A stretch of DNA of 64,000 nucleotides from Meconema thalassinum. Taxonomy: Eukaryota > Arthropoda > Insecta > Orthoptera > Tettigoniidae. The stretch spans positions 1,701,993,978 to 1,702,057,977 of the forward strand of contig OX336388.2 of assembly GCA_946902985.2 (NCBI GenBank), read 5' to 3'. The notes under the pieces were generated by a model. The model was not told where the DNA came from, ran no database searches, and worked only from the letters and a program-made list of their open reading frames with translations. Positions within the stretch are counted from its first letter, which is position 1. Each line of letters begins with the position of its first letter. A program made the position numbers and the translations under genes. Positions 40,924 to 51,580 of the stretch are shown one piece after another.

Positions 40924-42972
40924 ATATACTGCTCAAAAAAATTAAAGCACCACTTTTTTCAAAGGCCACCAAATTTTGAAAAGTTGACCTACAAGCTCGA
41001 AATCTCAGTATGACGTTTGACCTGACGCCTACCAAGCATATGCTTCAGCACAACTCCCCAACTTGAGTAGTTTCGGGGAAGCACCCCGAAAACCAGCCCA
41101 TTTTCGAAAACCGCATATTGAAGTTTGCGAAAAACGCTGCAGGACTTGTCGCATGTTGCCAAAGCAGTCGAAAATGAATGAGTCTTGCTCTTAAAGGTTC
41201 CACAAACACGTAGAAATCGTTACATTTGACGTTTGGGCATTTTCAACCCCCTTCATCATCCCCTAAACATGGACTACCATTGGGGGCGTCTGAGAAGTTA
41301 CCGGGTGTGTTTAACCATCTGCAAACCTGCACACCGTCCTCAGTTGCTGATTGCAGTAAGTTCTTAAGGCCTCCGGCAATGTCCACACCCCCTAACACCC
41401 TCAACTGGCATGGGACCAAACCACCCCCTCTCGATTCACCCCTAAGGAAGGTTTTAATCGAGATGTTTATCAGTGCTGTGAATGCGGGGGTCTTCCCCTA
41501 CCGTTTCAAAAAAGGAGCTGTGCCTTTGTCACCACCCCTTCCCCTGCAACTCCCGTTTGTATGATTTTTCGAATCAGGCCCTTTTTAAGGGCTGAAACGA
41601 GGTCTTAATCGCTGAAAGGGCTGTAAAGGTCCTTAGAAGTAGTGGTGACACGAAATCAACCCCTTCCGATCGATGATTGACATTCCGTCCCCCAAATTCG
41701 AAATTTTTGCACCCCCTACCCTCCCTGTCTGGACGCGTAACGCGTCATGGCAGAGTTTTCAGAGTTGGATGGAAATGAAGCTTATGGCCTGCAATGGAGC
41801 CCAAAACAGCAGGTTGGATAGAAATTCATCGGTAGGTTGGGAAACGGGACCAACATTTTTCAAAAAAGTGTACAGCCTACAGTAAGTATGCCCATGCATA
41901 GGCAACCCACATCACGTCCGTGCGTGTGGGTTGCCTATGATCGGCAATAGGTTACAAAGTTTGGCAATGAGAGAAAAATGACGTGATGTGGGTTGCCTAT
42001 GCATTGGTGTACTTACTAGAGGCTGTTAACTTTTTTGAAAATGTTTGGTCCCGTTTCCCACCCTACCGATGAATTTCCATCCAACCTGCTGTTTTGGGCT
42101 CCATGTCAGGCCATAAGCTTCATTTCCATCCAACTCTGAAAACTCTGCCATGACGCGTTACGCGTCCAGACAGGGAGGGTTGGGGGTGTAACAATTTCGA
42201 ATTTCAGGGACGGAATGTCAATCATCGATCGGAAGGGGTTGATTTCGTGTCACCACTACTTCTAAGGACCTTTACAGCCCTTTCAGCGATTAAGACCTCG
42301 TTTCAGCCCTTAAAAAGGGCCTGATTCGAAAAATCATACAAACGGGGGTTGCAGGGGAAGGGGTGGTGACAAAGGCACAGCTCCTTTTTAAACGGTAGGG
42401 GAAGGCCCCTGCATTCACAGCACTGATTAACATCTCGATTAAAACCTTCCTTAGGGGTGAATCGAGAGGGGGTGGTTTGGTCCCATGCCAGTTGAGGGTG
42501 TTAGGGGGTGTGGACATTGCCGGAGACCTTAAGAACTTACTGCAATCAGCAACTGAGGACGGTGTGCAGGTTTTCAGATGGTTAAACACACCCGGTACCT
42601 TCTCAGACGCCCCCAATGGTAGTCCATGTTTAGGGGATGATGATGGGGGTTGAAAATGCCCAAACGTCAAATGTAACGATTTCTACGTGTTTGTGGAACC
42701 TTTAAAAGCAAGACTCATTCATTTTCGACTGCTTTGGCAACCTGCGACAAGTCCTGCAGCGTTTTTCGCAAACTTCAATTTGCGGTTTTCGAAAATGGGC
42801 TGGTTTTCGGGGTGCTACCCCGAAACTACTCAAGTTGGGGAGTTGTGCTGAAGCATATGCTTGGTAGGCGTCAGGACAAACGTCATACTGAGATTTCGAG
42901 CTTGTAGGTCAACTTTTCAAAATTTGGTGGCCTTTGAAAAAAGTGGTGCTTTAATTTTTTTGAGCAGTATAT
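40924..42972. mobile_element. Giant foldback element with ~1-kb arms
   Basis: Bases 40924-41918 are the reverse complement of 41980-42972 with only scattered mismatches, leaving a 61-bp spacer. The ends read ATATACTGCTCAAAAAAATT inward on both sides, flanked by TA-rich sequence, so a TA target site is possible. The arms are unusually C/G-run rich (for example 'ccccttcatcatccc'). The same open frame (MTFGHFQPPSSSPKHGLPLG...) appears on the plus strand at 41226 and the minus strand at 42670 because the arms mirror each other; I do not regard it as a gene. No transposase. A non-autonomous foldback DNA transposon is the likeliest identity. Confidence 0.9.
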
Positions 42973-43042
42973 AAAATTTGCAAGGGAATCTCACGAAAGC
43001 GATCTACCCGATTAATATATTGGTCGGCCACAAGAGAGAAAA

Positions 43043-43466
43043 TACGTGTTGGCATTGTTTCCAAATTATCTTTTGGTCATATTTGCATAGAATAGAATAG
43101 TCCGAGTTAAGAGACGCTCAAACGACATGGTGATCAACGAGATAAACACGCTCTCTTAGCCACCCCGCAATCTTATATACGGTGAGATGTTGTTAGGCTG
43201 CTCTGTAAACAATATCACTCATATTTCATGTACTACTGCACTAGTTAAATTGCTGAAACATCGTACAACATACGTGTTGATGTTGATGATGATAATTGTT
43301 GTTTTAAGGGGCCTAACATCTAGGTTATCGGCCCCAATACGTGTTGATATTGTCTCCAAATTATCTTTGGCCATATTTACATAGGCCTACGATAGAATGG
43401 TACGAGCTAAGATACGCGTAAAAGATGTAGTGATTAACAAGGTAAACGCGCTCTCTTTGCCACCCT
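43043..43466. repeat. Direct duplication of ~125 bp
   Basis: 43043-43165 and 43337-43466 share 'aatacgtgttg', 'tccaaattatctt', 'catatttrcatag' and 'cgcgctctctttgccaccc'-type blocks. A 'gttgttttaaggggcctaac' SINE/LINE tail lies between them. Confidence 0.7.
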
Positions 43467-43479
43467 TCACTGTTTTCCG

Positions 43480-43765
43480 CATCTTGAAAGACCTGTGTGG
43501 GAAATATCGAGGAGAGGTGGATTCGATTCCTACCTCAGCCGTCCTGGAAAGGGGTTTCCGTGGTTTCCCACTTCTATTCCAGGAAAAATGGCGGGATGGT
43601 TCCTAATTCAAGGCCGCAGCCACCTCCTTCTGAATAGTCACCTGAATTACAAATATACACAATGCTACATATGCCACAATAACACAGGTTATCAGACAAT
43701 TCTACAGACACCCAAGTACACGGGGGCTTAAAGACCACGACGCTTAAACCTCTCAAATGAAACAA
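43480..43765 (+). mobile_element. SINE family 4, plus copy (5'-truncated)
   Basis: 'gattcgattcctacctcagc', 'tccgtggtttcccacttc', 'aaggccgcagccacctcc', then 'acacaggttatcagacaatt' and 'cacccaagtacacgggggct'. The tRNA-like head is missing. Confidence 0.7.
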
Positions 43766-44125
43766 TAACAACTTTAAAATTAATTATATAGACGGGAAAT
43801 ACATGACTATTGGAAACACGATGATCAGTGAAGAGCATATAGTCTAGTTTTTCCTAAATGTATTGTTAGAGCTCTTTGTCCTTATCAAGAAGCATAATTT
43901 ATTGAATGTTCGTTATAGTAGCTTGTTGAAATACAGTTGTATGTTATACTACCTAGATAAAGGTTTTCCTAATATTAATTCATTACGGTACTTCCTCAAA
44001 CTATTATCGACTTCTTAAAGCATTGTGGTACTTTGGTCGAGTGGTCTAGATGCTTGGTTCTAACCCGTTTAGCCGGAGTAAATATACACTTTTGGTTTCA
44101 TTTTTTATATATTATTTGTGTTTTA
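43766..44125. other. No recognisable feature
   Basis: AT-rich, nothing recognisable. Confidence 0.35.
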
Positions 44126-44860
44126 TTAAGGGGGGTCATACACCGCCAGTGGGAATTTTCGCATACAGTTACGAATCATATCGTAGCTTCACTAATATGT
44201 ATCATACAGTTATGAAAACTAGCATATGTATAGTAAATACATAGAGCTTTCATCTAATTTAGAGAGAGGAGCAGTATATAAAGTATTTCGTGATATATTG
44301 AAAGGATAATATTCGTGATATTTTAAACTCCGTGAATCACAAAAACACGATTTAACAAGAAATACCAGTCTGAATGGAATGAATTTTTTTAAATGTAAAG
44401 TAAACGCATAAATAGCGAGGATGAACCACCATGAATGTTATATTGTAAATAGTATATATATATTTTTTAATATTAAATTTGTCTTTCAAAAAATGAACAG
44501 TTTTTTGTTTAATTTTCCAAGTATATCTCAATTATTTTTTAAGATAATTTTATAAATGAGGTTCATCCTCTAGGGATCATATGTTGGAATGTATCTACCG
44601 AGTTTCATCCAGTTTCATCAGATAGTTCACGAGTTATTGTGTTTTTCCTACCAAAAAAGCAACCTTTAGGGTAAACAGCTTTGAATATTAAACACTCCAT
44701 TGACAGATAGGCGCATAGTCTCACGTAATACGCTACATCTCCGCAAAAACGCTGAATTTACTTATAAAACTTAACAGATATATTGAGAAAGGTATTGTCT
44801 TTCATTTAAACGTTAAAAAAACTTGAATTTTGACAACCGGCGGTGTATGAGGCCCCTTAA
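44126..44860. mobile_element. TTAA-flanked TIR element (727 bp)
   Basis: TTAA at 44126-44129 and 44857-44860. Inward from these, GGGGGGTCATACACCGCC and GGGGCCTCATACACCGCC are inverted repeats with two mismatches. A second, internal inverted pair is AGGATGAACC (44419) and GGTTCATCCT (44561). No ORF. The TTAA suggests piggyBac, while TIRs rich in G with TAA would suit PIF/Harbinger; undecided. Confidence 0.72.
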
Positions 44861-45599
44861 GTTATATATATTTTTTTTCATAATTACCCACATACTATTA
44901 TATATAGTGCGTATTTTCTAATGGTAAATAAATACGAATTACACAGCACGTTTATTGCAAGCTTGTACAACAAAGAGACTAGTTTATTGGCTAAGTATTC
45001 CTACACCCACCCCTTGGCCAATTTTCAGGTTAACGACCAAAATAATGCACTACCTTCTAGTGATATAAAGAATACTACAGTATTTGGTTTACATACGTGT
45101 TATCAACAGGCTAAGATGCAACTCCTTAGCAAATAATGACTTGGAATAAACGATTTCTTCAGCGTAGTATGCCTTGTTTATAAACCATTTCATAATAAAT
45201 TTATTTTATATATTTTATTATATTACATGCAACGTATGGGCCTTGTACCAGGCATCACGCACCATATTGTTGTGTGACCGAACACGACTCAGCTTGAGCG
45301 TTACTTAAGTCACTATTACAGTACAATATTATTATATAAAATTATAATATCCAACGGTTCACGCCCTTAAGGACAGTTTAAACCACCCTCGGTTCGATAA
45401 GCGCAACATGTGGGTTAAAAGTTATGGATTATAATGCCTGCATGATTCACACGGCCATCTTTAAATGGTTTGGCTGATGACCTTGTAGTTTGGACACAAG
45501 ACGCAACCCATATGAAGGTACGTTTTTACAAAATTTGATAGAGATCCGATGATTAGCTTAGTCGTAATTTTATTTAAACTTTGAACATTCAGGTGGTGG
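44861..45599. other. No recognisable feature
   Basis: AT-rich; the short frame 44921-45136 has no recognisable relation. Confidence 0.35.
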
Positions 45600-45770
45600 C
45601 CATTTTGTTTTGGTTAAGATGGCAGCGATATAAAACATGTCCCTTTACTAGTGCTACCTCTGTACCAAATTTGGTTCAATTCGGTTGAATTAATGGAGGG
45701 GACAGACATGCAAACAGACACGTGAACGTTTGGCCCGTGTAGATCTCGTAAGTCTACTTTCATTTTTTAC
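45600..45770 (+). repeat. End fragment of ~290-bp-unit repeat family
   Basis: 'taccaaatttggttcaattc', 'gacagacatgcaaacagaca' and 'tagatctcgtaagtctac' match the right-hand end of the family at 690-1910. Confidence 0.55.
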
Positions 45771-46699
45771 AGAAATCGCAAGTTTCTGCAGATTACAATG
45801 AGGGAAGGGGTTATAACGATGACATGTTTTGATCGCCAAGTGACATCTACCGTACCATATCAATCAATTCAACCGTATATACTAAAGACCAAAATTTAAC
45901 ACTATTAAACGCCCAATATGTGCAAATAATTAACCACAAGCAAAGGAAAAAAACTTGAAAGCTTTCTTAAAGATTTACTTCATTGGAAATGACGCACACT
46001 TGTGCTCGCTCCACCTCGGAGGTGGCATGTGTGCTATACAGAACGTCAGGAATTGAACCGGAAACACGTTTGACTCCCAAATTAAATATATGTCTAGACT
46101 GAGCGAGTGACAAAAATTGAAGCTCGGTTTGTTGAATATTTAATGTGAATTTAGTTTGTTTTATGCATGAGCCCTGCCTGTCTTGGAGCACGGCGTGTGC
46201 TTGTTTCTGGTAGATGTATGAATTCATCGTGTTCCTACATTGTTTATTCGGATAATGTAATGCAGATTTATTACTAAGTGAGGTACCGTATTCTGTATTA
46301 CACAGTTGACTCGATACATAATGGTTCAAGGATGCTATGTGAGCCACAGAAACGCAAGCATAGTTGTTGGTGTTATTATACTCCAAATATAGATTTAGGT
46401 ATTAAAAGGTCATTTTTGAAAGCTTTGTCTGGAGCGTGGCACTCTATGGAAGTAACTTGGTTTGTTGTTACAGCAGAAAACAGAACAGAATCCTTTGAAA
46501 TGTGGTGTTACAGGAGAATGATGAAGATCATTTGGGTAGATCTTCAGTAAACCTTACATCGAGTACTGAAATACCATAGCTCAAGACACTCTTGGTGATT
46601 TAATTAATCCTTTTGAAATTATCGAAGTTCCCGAGCACGAGGTCACTTATATAGGGGATCTCAAAACTATTTGTTGCATTGATAGTGGCATTTTCACGA
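45771..46699. other. No recognisable feature
   Basis: No conserved frame or repeat match. The 139-codon minus frame at 45967-46386 has no identifiable domain. Confidence 0.35.
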
Positions 46700-46985
46700 A
46701 TGAACTTTGTTGTTGATTTATTTAGGGGCCTGCGAAATCGTGGTCATGTAGCCCGTACCTGTGTGTGTATGGAATGTGTGTTGTTATGGAGGCTGTAATC
46801 GTGTGTGTATTTGTAATTCATATGAGGATTGGGAAGGAAGCGGCCGTGGCCTCAAGTTAGGAACCATCCCAGCATTCACCTGGAGTAGAAGTGTCAAACC
46901 ACGGACAACCATTTACAGGATGGCTGAGGTGGGAATCAAACCCGCCGCTTCTAAGTTTAACCTCACGAGGGAATAAACGTTGTCC
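46700..46985 (-). mobile_element. SINE family 4, minus copy
   Basis: 'cgtggtcatgtagcccg', 'ggctgtaatcgtgtgtgta', 'ggaagcggccgtggcctca', 'accatcccagcattcacc' and 'atggctgaggtgggaatc' in family order; the head is truncated. Confidence 0.7.
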
Positions 46986-46999
46986 CGCGGCGTATCCGT

Positions 47000-47420
47000 G
47001 CTCGTTAAATCGTGCACTACGGCCACGAAGGCAGCTGCAGCAAGTCCGGAGATCGCAGGTTCAAATTTTGTAGCTGACTGCGGCTGTCCTAAGTGTGCTT
47101 TTCTCCCGATTTTGTTCACACTCCCTCCAGCCAAACACTTACTTCAAGTCCCGATGCACCTATCCCATTCCCGACCCTAATAATGATAGCTGCACACCCT
47201 CTTATAGGCACCACAGACAAATTGAACACGCACCATAGTACAAGGGGGTGATGGCCAAAATGTCCCGGTATTTTCCAGGAGGGAGTGTGGAAAGACATGG
47301 GAGTAAAACCACGCTAGTGCTGGGATTCGAACCTATGATCTCCAGACCTGCTGTAGCTCCCCATCCAAGTCGTAAAGAGCGATTTAACGTGCGGGGTGGT
47401 ATGCGAGATTCCTTATTAGT
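47000..47420. repeat. Inverted pair of tRNA-like SINE pieces
   Basis: 47000-47130 (plus: 'cgtgctcgttaaatcgtgca', 'tccggagatcgcaggttc', 'cacactccctccagcc') is mirrored by 47270-47420 (minus: 'ggagggagtgtgg', 'gggattcgaacctatgatct', 'cgatttaacgtgc'). Arms are ~130 bp and diverged, spacer ~140 bp. Confidence 0.65.
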
Positions 47421-48106
47421 GTTTAGCCTATGATTTCGCACCTTGCTGAATTAGGCTTATTCTCGCAAGTGGAAACCTACAGAAATATCGATGGAAAGGG
47501 GAAGATAGGGCTTGTCCTAGTTCGAACGATTTGATTGATGGATGAGGTATGTATTTAGCGAGAGTAAAGAATGATCGATTACACCCACACTACAATACAC
47601 ATATTGTGTATTCGCTGCGAGCTTGGAGGTAAGAGGGTGGAGTTGGCTTGTCCTGGGCTAATGATCTTCACACTTTGTGGAAACATTTCTCGATTCATGC
47701 TGCCGTTGAGATATTCTGCATTACTCGTTTCTTCAATGCAAATTCAATGCAAATAATTGTTTACTGCGTTTGGAGGTAACGTAGTAGCCTCTCAACCGAC
47801 TGCCGTAGGATCGGTTTCAGCTCAACCAGAAATGTAGAATGTTGTGTAAGAGTTGTGAAGGTTTGCTCTCATCCTCGGACATAAAATAAATACAAAAACT
47901 AATAATAATAGAAGTCATGTGTACATGACAATAATAGAGTAAACCCGGTTCCAAACCTGACCCTGAACAAACCGGAAATCTACATTAAACTGACTTTTCT
48001 GTGGCCCCATGATCCTATATGGCACTTCATGCACCCTAAAACTGAACCATCCCAAACCGGAAACTAACCGATATACTGTAATTATAGTCCCGTGTGAAAA
48101 GAATCG
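47421..48106. other. No recognisable feature
   Basis: No conserved frame or repeat match. Confidence 0.35.
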
Positions 48107-48924
48107 TCGCCTCCGTAGCGTAGCGGTCAGCATGGTTAGCTGCCGCCCCGGAGGCTGGGGTTCGGTTCCCGGCTCTGCCACGAAATTTGAAAAGTGGTAT
48201 GAGGACTGGAACGGGGTCTACTCAGCCTCGGGTGTTCCAAATGAGTAGGTTCGATTCCCACCTCAGCCATCCTCGAAGTGGTTTTCCGTGGTTTCCCACT
48301 TCGTATTCGGGCAAATGCCGGGATGGTACCTTCTTCAAGGTCACGGCCGCCTCCTTCCATCTTCCTTGCCTCTCCATCCTGACCATCCATTACCTTCCCT
48401 CGTGAGGCCCCTGTTCGCTTTGCAGGTGAGGCCGCCTGGGCGAGGTGCCAATCTCACCTCACCAGTTGTATCCAGTGGTTCCCACGGACTCAGCGAGGGA
48501 ACTCACCACTACCGCCTCTATGGGCAGTGTCCTGGAGCTTGGAACATCTGGTCGGGATGGATACAACTGGGGAGGTGTGATCAGCACTTCGCCCAGGCGG
48601 CCTCACCTGCAAAACGAACAGGGGCCTCATGAGGGATGGGAAGGGATGGATAGGCTAGGAAGAGGGAAGGAGGCGGCCGTGGCCTAACAGTAGGTACCTT
48701 CCCGGCATTTTCCCGAAGACGAAGTGGGAAACCACGGAAAACCACTTCGAGGATGGCTGAGGTGGGAATCGAACCCCTCTCTACTCATTTGGACCACCCG
48801 AGGCTGAGTAGACCCCGTTCCAGTCCTCATACCACTTTTCAAATTTCGTGGCAGAGCCGGGAATCGAACCCAGGACCTCCGGGGCGGCAGCTAACCATGC
48901 TGACCGCTACGCTACGGAGGCGAC
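48107..48924. repeat. SINE-containing palindrome, ~366-bp arms
   Basis: 48107-48473 and 48559-48924 are reverse complements at roughly 90% by eye, with an 85-bp spacer. Each arm starts from a tRNA-like head (box A 'cgtagcgtagcggtcagc', box B GGGGTTCGGTTCCC), runs through the SINE family 4 body, and then through a shared extension ending 'cacctcaccagttgtatcc'. No flanking duplication is seen. Confidence 0.88.
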
Positions 48925-49071
48925 TATGGGTACTCTGTAGATACTATATGGACTGCACGGAGAAGTGTAGTGTGGTTATCTGCGTACAGATAAAAATGGA
49001 AACATCTTCTGGTCTCCAGCTTTTCATGTTTTGACAAGTTTTACTGGAGTAGATAATATCTGGGAATTGTC

Positions 49072-49389
49072 TCTGGACTCGTGACGCACGCACTCAGCCA
49101 AGCATTATTGTATTGCAGATTCTTTGAGGAGATCTCCAGTATACTGTACATGATCGTCAACCTCACTACAACATCTGGTTGTGACTTGAGAATTTTTTTG
49201 TCATCAGCTCTGTGTGGATATGTAATTTGTCTGATAGCCTGTGTTATTGTAATTACTATATTAAAAGAAAACCAAAGAATGTTAGCAATATCTTTAGAGG
49301 TTGAGGTTAGTGACCTTATAAGCGGAATTTATGTAAGGAAATGGCCTATAATAATGGAAGCCATCGTGGTTTGAATCCTCCCTATTTCA
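49072..49389. repeat. Diverged SINE family 4 pieces
   Basis: 'tctgatagcctgtgttattg' near 49230 is a family motif. Otherwise nothing is identified. Confidence 0.4.
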
Positions 49390-49705
49390 GGATGGCTATT
49401 TTTGTAGTTGTTTTAGTGTTCTTGGGTGTGAGTAAAATGTGTTTAATAACCTGTGTTATTGTGTGTGTTTGGTACTTGGCTTGGAAGGTGGCGGACATGG
49501 TCTTAATATGGGAACCATCCCGAAGTGGAACTGTGAAACCACGGAAAAGAAATTCAAGGATAGTTGAGGTGGCAACGAACCGACCTCTTAACAGTTTTGC
49601 CTCACTCCGTTCCAACCCTCAGACCAGAGTAAAATTCCTTGACACAGCAGGAAATAAAATTCAGGGGTGACAGTTAAGTATGCTAGCCACTGCTCGCAAG
49701 GTGGT
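49390..49705 (-). mobile_element. SINE family 4, minus copy
   Basis: 'ataacctgtgttattgtgtg', 'ggaaccatcccgaagtgg', 'ccacggaaaag', 'gcctcactccgttccaaccc' and, at the right, 'gctagccactgctcgcaagg' (reverse of the tRNA-like box A region). Confidence 0.7.
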
Positions 49706-50035
49706 CATTTCAATGCGGGTGCGGCAGTGATTTCATGTTCATTTTTAAATGGCGTTCCTCCGTCATTTAGCAGAACCGCTGCTGGTAACACCGCTTCATT
49801 GTCACCTATTTTCAGCCTCATCAACATTAAATATTCATTAAAACTTGGTTATTGTTGCATAAATTAATTTTTGTTCTAAATATAACAGTCCCGGAGTTGT
49901 TCGTGTACCGCCGGTAATGAATTTACGATACACCTTTTTGTAGCCGCTAACAATAGGTGAGTGAAACAGCAACAGAGCAGACCCCGTGACGTCAGCGCGC
50001 GCCTGTTAATGAATACATCAGCATTACCTGCACTT
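49706..50035. other. No recognisable feature
   Basis: No conserved frame or repeat match. Confidence 0.35.
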
Positions 50036-50117
50036 TGGGATAACAAAACGTTATCCGCATCCGCACGGATCTGAATCTACTGTCTTTACTGTACAATAAT
50101 AATTTAATTAGATAATA

Positions 50118-50503
50118 ATAATAATAATAATAATATCGTATGGCCTCGGGTGCCTGGTGCAAGCTTTGTTAATTGACACCCAGAGGGTAGCTTGCATGTC
50201 GAATTTCGTCGTTCCTTTGAACGCTATGAAAGTCAAGGAGGTTAGATATCTAAACTCCTTGACACTACAGCGCTTTCGAGTAGAGAATGGAGGAACTTTG
50301 TGTTGGCGGAAAATCCCGAGAGTAATTTTGCCATTGAACACGGCCTACTGAATTCAAATGGGTTCTTTAACATGCCAACAACGTATGACATGAGTATCGT
50401 GATTTTTGTCGCCTTCAAAAATCACTTACCATGGCCAGGGGCGAACCTGCAATCTTGGGGTTGGTAGTCCGACACTATAACCATTCACCCACCGTGGCAA
50501 GCT
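50118..50503 (-). mobile_element. SINE family 5, copy 2 with target duplication
   Basis: Flanked by a 16-bp exact repeat ATTTAATTAGATAATA (50102-50117 and 50504-50519), which is MITE sequence. It begins with (AAT)n, ends with a tRNA-like minus-strand head ('accattcacccaccgtggca'), and contains the 32-nt palindrome (50232-50263) shared with copy 1. Confidence 0.82.
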
Positions 50504-50520
50504 ATTTAATTAGATAATAG

Positions 50521-51002
50521 TAGGCTACATTATGCATCGAGCCTATAATGGCAATAATTAAGGCACGAGTATATATATAATGTTTATAAATTCCCTACGA
50601 GTGTCTTAATTACCATTATAGGCGAGTTGCATACGACTGTTTATGTTCGACGATAATTATAACTATTTATGTTCGAATATAAATATTCATAAATATCTGT
50701 CGAGATTTCGCCAGTTTTATATACTGAACAGAGCGCATGGACGCAGAGAATACCATGGCCTCCTGGAATACCCCACTATGACACTAGAAGTCACGCAGTG
50801 AAATTTAAAATAGAAGGCCGTGGATGTCAACGCAGGTGCGATGCTATCCTCACCTAATTGGTTACGCAACTCTTTCTTGAGCTCTGATTGGTCGGAGGAA
50901 CGGTTTCATAATGAAAAATAGTGTTATAATGATCATCATTATGATGCAGTTTTCTGACATATAATATTTACATTGTGACATCGTCGAACATAAAGTAGCC
51001 TA
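50521..51002. mobile_element. MITE family B, copy 2
   Basis: TIRs TAGGCTACATTATG and CATAAAGTAGCCTA (13 of 14 matching), then the subterminal hairpin 'gcctataatggcaataatta'/'taattaccattataggc'. It interrupts the hAT MITE. Highly similar to 33696-34172. No ORF. Confidence 0.8.
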
Positions 51003-51580
51003 ATGAACAACACATTTATGCATTTAAGGAGAAAGTCGTCCCTTAGGCTATATATGTCATGTGCTATGTATAAAATGAATTTATACAGCCAGAATTGCAA
51101 CTCTTGATAGTTCGGAGTGTTAATTATGCTTAATGACATAGTTTGAATGAGATTAGCGTAAATCTTACATTTGTCATGAAAAAAATTATAACGGAAAAAT
51201 ATGATATGTCATAAAACATCCGGGTCCTAGTAATGATATTCAACAAGATCGGTTTGTATTCTAAAACTATCCGGGAATTTGCTCCAAACAGTATCCGCAG
51301 CTTATCCGCTATCCGCACAGTCATGCAAACTATAACCGCATGGCGTAAATATTTGCAGATATCCACGGATTTAAAGTGTCGTCCTTCCTCCAGGAGGCTC
51401 ATACCAGTTGGTAATACAGAGCATTGCCTTAGACTATTTTAGATTGAATAACAGTTTGTTGGAAACTGTAGTTTATTAATAGTTAAGCAATGTTGGGGGG
51501 AAAGAAAGGACCAGATAATTGACCTTTATAATTTAACTTAATGGGAAGTTTGTTTTGTAGCCTACATAGTCAGTAAACAA

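Larger units (their letters stand above)
50036..51372. mobile_element. Degraded hAT-type MITE, empty-site copy
   Basis: Matches the MITE at 23120-24345 through 'gttatccgcatccgcacgg', 'tttaattagataa', 'aggagaaagtcgt', 'cagccagaattgcaac', 'gggtcctagtaatgatatt' and 'cttatccgctatccgcac'. Both outer TIR ends are lost. At 51236-51239 it has a single uninterrupted ATAT where the other copy has the solo LTR. It is itself interrupted by a SINE (50118-50503) and a MITE (50521-51002). Confidence 0.78.

Noticed and set aside
41226..42670. Matching 112- and 126-codon frames on opposite strands
   Set aside because: They are mirror readings of the palindrome arms. Proline/serine-rich composition comes from C-runs and there is no start context or homology.
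45967..46386. 139-codon minus-strand frame as a host gene
   Set aside because: No domain, no splice context and no support in composition; ordinary chance length for a repeat-rich 64-kb window.
48120..48182. tRNA-like sequences (for example 48120-48182, 22090-22150, 18470-18520) as functional tRNA genes
   Set aside because: They keep box A/B but not a sound cloverleaf or acceptor stem, and occur as heads of repeated SINEs.
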